Source: Gammaproteobacteria bacterium
Lineage (GTDB): Bacteria > Pseudomonadota > Gammaproteobacteria > S144-34
Reading direction: 5' to 3'
Length of the DNA: 7,314 bases
Assembly: GCA_015494165.1 (NCBI GenBank)
Contig: WGBS01000075.1
Location: forward strand, 1-7,314
Made by a program: the position numbers and the translations under genes. A model generated the notes under the pieces. The model worked only from the letters and a program-made list of their open reading frames with translations, did not search any database and was not told the origin of the DNA. Of this stretch, positions 5,574-7,314 are shown in pieces. Position 1 is the stretch's first letter. Each line of letters starts with the position of its first letter.

Positions 5574-6350
5574 ATGCCGCTGCCCGTCTGGATCCTGCTC
5601 TTCTGCCTGCTCGGGGGCGCCCTCAGCGTCGTGGCCGCTGCCGCCTTCCTGTGGCTCGGGCGCTGGGCCGAGCGGCGGCTGCCGGACCTGGTCAGCTTCG
5701 CCACCGGCACGCTGCTCGGGACCGCCTTCCTCGCGCTCCTGCCGCACGCGCTCGAGGAGCCGGGCGCCCCCGGAGCGCACCGCGTCATGGGCACGGCGCT
5801 GGTCGGGGTGCTGGCGTTCTTCGCCTTGGAGAAGTTCGTCCTGTGGCGCCACTGCCACGCCCCCGAGTGCGACGCCCACGGCCCCGGCGAGCCCGCCGCG
5901 CGTCCGGCGGCCGGGGCCCTGATCCTGGTCGGCGACGGCTTCCACAACTTCGTCGACGGCGTGCTGATCGCGGCGGCCTTCCTCGCCGACTTCCATCTCG
6001 GCATCGTCACGGCGCTCGCGGTGGCGGCCCACGAGATCCCGCAGGAGGTGGGCGACTTCGCGATCCTGCTGCACAGCGGCTACAGCCGCGCGCGCGCCTT
6101 CGCCTACAACCTGCTGTCGGGGCTCGCCACCGTCGCCGGCGGCCTGCTCGGCTGGGCTGCGCTCGCGCCTGCGCGCGGGGCGCTCGCCTACGTGCTCGCC
6201 GTGGCGGCGGCGAGCTTCATCTATATCGCCGTCGCCGACCTGATCCCGGACCTGCACCGGCGGCTCGCGCCCGGCGAGACCGCCCGCCAGCTCGCCCTCA
6301 TCGCGCTCGGCGTCGGCGTCGTCGCCCTCGGCCACACCTTCGCCCACTGA
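5574..6350 (+). CDS. ZIP-family divalent metal transporter
   Basis: This is an inner-membrane protein of the ZIP (ZRT/IRT-like) family, which brings zinc or other divalent metals into the cytoplasm. The product is 258 residues with about eight hydrophobic segments, starting MPLPVWILLFCLLGGALS. The two signature metal-site helices are present: GDGFHNFVDG (120-129; H124, N125, D128) and HEIPQEVGDF (153-162; H153, E154, E158, D161). The loop before the first one carries a short Cys/His cluster, WRHCHAPECDAH (about 91-102), a likely metal-gathering loop. HEIPQE followed by GDF is typical of the bacterial and organellar LIV-1-like branch rather than classic ZupT, but the substrate metal is not readable. 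The ATG at 5574 has GGAGG at 5563-5567 with a 6-nt spacer. The gene follows pgeF after 82 bp and converges on the PIN gene. Confidence 0.9.
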   Translation: MPLPVWILLFCLLGGALSVVAAAAFLWLGRWAERRLPDLVSFATGTLLGTAFLALLPHALEEPGAPGAHRVMGTALVGVLAFFALEKFVLWRHCHAPECDAHGPGEPAARPAAGALILVGDGFHNFVDGVLIAAAFLADFHLGIVTALAVAAHEIPQEVGDFAILLHSGYSRARAFAYNLLSGLATVAGGLLGWAALAPARGALAYVLAVAAASFIYIAVADLIPDLHRRLAPGETARQLALIALGVGVVALGHTFAH

Positions 6351-6353
6351 GCC

Positions 6354-6378
6354 GGCCGCGGACGCCCCGTCCCCGGCC
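6354..6378. terminator. Hairpin between convergent ZIP and PIN genes
   Basis: GGCCG (6354-6358) pairs with CGGCC (6374-6378), and GGAC (6360-6363) with GTCC (6369-6372), separated by one C/C mismatch and closed by a 5-nt loop. It fills the 46-bp gap between two converging genes, a place where a two-way terminator is expected. There is no T-run on either strand, so efficiency without Rho is uncertain. Confidence 0.45.
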
Positions 6379-6396
6379 CACCGCCCCTGCGCGCGC

Positions 6397-6783
6397 CTAC
6401 GTGGCCAGGTATTCGCGGATCGTGAGCATCCGCACGCGGCGGAACGACCCCAGCGCCAGCATCGCCCTGTCGCCCGTCACGACGGCACGGGCGCGCCCGG
6501 CGAGCGCGCACTCCAGGATCCGGTTGTCCGCATCGTCGGCGAGGGCCCGCAGGCGCAGCCGCGGCCGTACCGTAACGGAGAGCTCCGTGAGGAAGACGGC
6601 CGTCTCGGCGAGCATTTCGGGGTCCCGCGAGAACTTTCGGGAGAGCACGCCCAAGGTCTCGTCCAGGATTGCGCGCGAGAGGAGGAGGACGTCACGCCCG
6701 TCGACGATGCGCTGGAGCGCTTCGTCCGCCCGCCCGCCGGGAAAGACGATCGCGGCCACCAGCACGTTGGTGTCGAAGACCAC
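6397..6783 (-). CDS. PIN-domain protein, putative toxin of a type II toxin-antitoxin pair
   Basis: PIN domains are Mg2+-dependent RNases; VapC-type members cut tRNA or rRNA when their antitoxin is lost. The product is 128 residues. It shows the four acidic residues of the active site: D4 in MVFDTNVLV, E42 in ILDETLGVL, D86 in DDADNRIL and D105 in VTGDRAML. The pattern, with LTIREYL at the end, resembles the 'putative TA toxin, PIN family' group (TIGR00305-like) more than classical VapC; that assignment is from memory. The start is a GTG at 6781-6783. AGGGAG at 6798-6803 overlaps the upstream stop codon but is 14 nt away, so coupling to the upstream gene is likely. The gap to the RHH gene is 18 nt. 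All catalytic acids are present, so it should be active; no toxicity can be shown from sequence. Confidence 0.88.
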   Translation of the reverse strand: MVFDTNVLVAAIVFPGGRADEALQRIVDGRDVLLLSRAILDETLGVLSRKFSRDPEMLAETAVFLTELSVTVRPRLRLRALADDADNRILECALAGRARAVVTGDRAMLALGSFRRVRMLTIREYLAT

Positions 6784-6801
6784 ACGCAGGGGGGACGCTC
6801 C

Positions 6802-7047
6802 CTATCCCCGGCCCTCTTCCAAATACCGCTCGAGATCCGCCTCCGTCCGCACGCCCAACCGGTGCGCCTGCGCCGCCCAGTATCCCTGGAGGCCGCGGAG
6901 CTGACGGCGCCGCCGCGCGATGTCGGCGGCGCGCAGCGCATCGGCCACGAGCGCGCTGAAGCTCCTCCCTTCCTCACGCGCCCGCCGCTCCAGGTCCCGG
7001 GCGAGCTCGGCGGGCAGCGAGATGGTCTTGCGCACCGTCCGGGGCAT
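6802..7047 (-). CDS. Ribbon-helix-helix (CopG/MetJ-like) antitoxin
   Basis: This small DNA-binding protein probably represses its own operon and neutralises the PIN protein encoded just downstream. The product is 81 residues. RKTISLPAELARDLERRA (about 6-23) is the DNA-contacting beta-strand followed by helix A, and GRSFSALVADALRAADIA (about 27-44) gives the second helix of a typical RHH fold. The remainder (about 45-81), with GYWAAQAHRLGV and a charged end, is a likely toxin-binding tail. The ATG at 7045-7047 has no room for a Shine-Dalgarno because a perfect palindrome ends at the base before it, suggesting a very short leader. Antitoxin-first order and the 18-nt spacing to the toxin match type II TA operons. 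The exact family is not recognised. Confidence 0.85.
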   Translation of the reverse strand: MPRTVRKTISLPAELARDLERRAREEGRSFSALVADALRAADIARRRRQLRGLQGYWAAQAHRLGVRTEADLERYLEEGRG

Positions 7048-7066
7048 GTTATGAGCTTATCATAAC
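7048..7066. promoter_or_regulatory. Perfect 19-bp palindrome: probable antitoxin operator overlapping the -10 box
   Basis: GTTATGA and TCATAAC are perfect 7-bp arms around a 5-bp centre, GCTTA. The element is an AT-rich island in GC-rich DNA and touches the antitoxin ATG. On the minus strand it contains TATGAT (7059-7064), a 5-of-6 match to the -10 consensus, predicting transcription starting within about 10 nt of the ATG. On the plus strand it contains TATCAT (7058-7063), also 5 of 6. RHH repressors bind such inverted sites as dimers of dimers, so binding here would cover the promoter. Binding is inferred. Confidence 0.7.
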
Positions 7067-7136
7067 GCCCCCGCCTCCACCCCCCGGCGCGGCGACGAGG
7101 GGGCCGTCTCCCGGCCGCCCCGGCGAGCCGGCAACG

Positions 7137-7246
7137 CGCGGCTGGGTACGGCACGTCTCGACGCGGGGAGCCGGCGACCCTAAAGGCACGTGCCGCGGGG
7201 CCGATAGCCTCTCCGGAAAGCGGCTGGACCGCCCTGGAGGGGAGGT
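7137..7246 (+). ncRNA. Candidate structured 5' leader with Shine-Dalgarno sequestration
   Basis: The region before the last gene is dense in complementary segments. CCTCTCC (7208-7214) can pair with GGAGGGG (7236-7242), part of the Shine-Dalgarno tract, with one G-U pair. Inside that loop GCGG (7220-7223) pairs with CCGC (7229-7232). Upstream, AGCCG (7169-7173) can pair either with CGGCT at 7139-7143 or with CGGCT at 7221-7225, which are mutually exclusive. GGCACGTGCC (7185-7194) is a perfect palindrome. This resembles the logic of a riboswitch or translational attenuator, but GC-rich DNA yields such pairings by chance and I recognise no known class. A weak likeness to the c-di-GMP-I aptamer (GACGC, then CCTAA) lacks the conserved GCAAAGCC core. 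Confidence 0.35.
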
Positions 7247-7253
7247 GCGTGCC

Positions 7254-7314
7254 ATGACTGCGCCCATGGAGCTGCTGGACGGGCTGTCGTTCCGCGCCAG
7301 CGTCGACCGCATGG
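7254..7314 (+). CDS. Start of an unidentified gene, truncated by the window end
   Basis: Twenty codons are visible, beginning MTAPMELLDGLSFRASVDRM. Initiation at the ATG at 7254 is well supported by GGAGGGGAGG (7236-7245), ending 8 nt upstream; the ATG at 7266 is less well placed. Neither a signal peptide nor a motif is present in this short stretch, and I do not recognise the family. The preceding 187 bp hold the candidate structured leader. The gene diverges from the RHH/PIN operon. Confidence 0.6.
   Translation, partial: MTAPMELLDGLSFRASVDRM

Noticed and set aside
7149..7198. Sigma-54 promoter at GGCACG (7150 or 7185)
   Set aside because: The GG of the -24 element is present, but the GC expected 10 bp later is missing in both cases (CG at 7162-7163, GG at 7197-7198).
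7130..7230. c-di-GMP-I (GEMM) riboswitch
   Set aside because: GACGC and CCCTAAAGG are suggestive, but the conserved GCAAAGCC core and a clear GNRA-capped first stem are absent.

Overview
The window is very GC-rich chromosomal DNA (about 70% G+C or more, judged by eye). The core gene content and order fit a high-GC gammaproteobacterium. The strongest clue is a block with bamD on one strand and rluD-pgeF diverging from it, which matches the E. coli bamD / rluD-yfiH(pgeF) arrangement. A GlnB-type PII protein very close to E. coli GlnB supports this. An Ectothiorhodospiraceae/Chromatiales-like host is a guess.

Layout, left to right. (1) Positions 2-1567 (+) hold nearly all of a glutamine-dependent NAD+ synthetase, nadE, whose first ~20 codons lie outside the window. 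(2) Positions 1568-2008 are a 441-bp gap with no convincing gene. It is mostly tandem 7-bp repeats of several 'word' families, two of which are also arranged as long inverted repeats around smaller hairpins. (3) Positions 2009-2347 (+) encode glnB (PII). (4) Positions 2366-2902 (-) encode a small nitroreductase-family flavoprotein, and 2929-3693 (-) encode BamD with a TTG start; the two are probably co-transcribed. (5) Positions 3765-4748 (+) encode RluD and 4745-5491 (+) encode PgeF, with a 4-bp stop/start overlap. (6) Positions 5574-6350 (+) encode a ZIP-family metal transporter. (7) Positions 6397-6783 (-) and 6802-7047 (-) form a toxin-antitoxin-like pair: a PIN-domain protein preceded by a ribbon-helix-helix protein, with a perfect 19-bp palindrome touching the antitoxin start codon. 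(8) Positions 7067-7253 look like a structured leader able to pair with the Shine-Dalgarno sequence of a gene starting at 7254, of which only 20 codons are visible.

How the genes relate. nadE and glnB link NAD+ synthesis, which uses glutamine, to the main nitrogen sensor. bamD (outer-membrane protein assembly), rluD (ribosome maturation) and pgeF (peptidoglycan precursor quality control) are conserved housekeeping genes. The ZIP gene and the PIN/RHH pair look like locally variable additions.

The most unusual signals are the heptad-repeat region before glnB, the palindrome-promoter overlap at the antitoxin start, and the leader at the right end. No complete new multi-gene system is evident; the heptad element is the best candidate for something poorly described.
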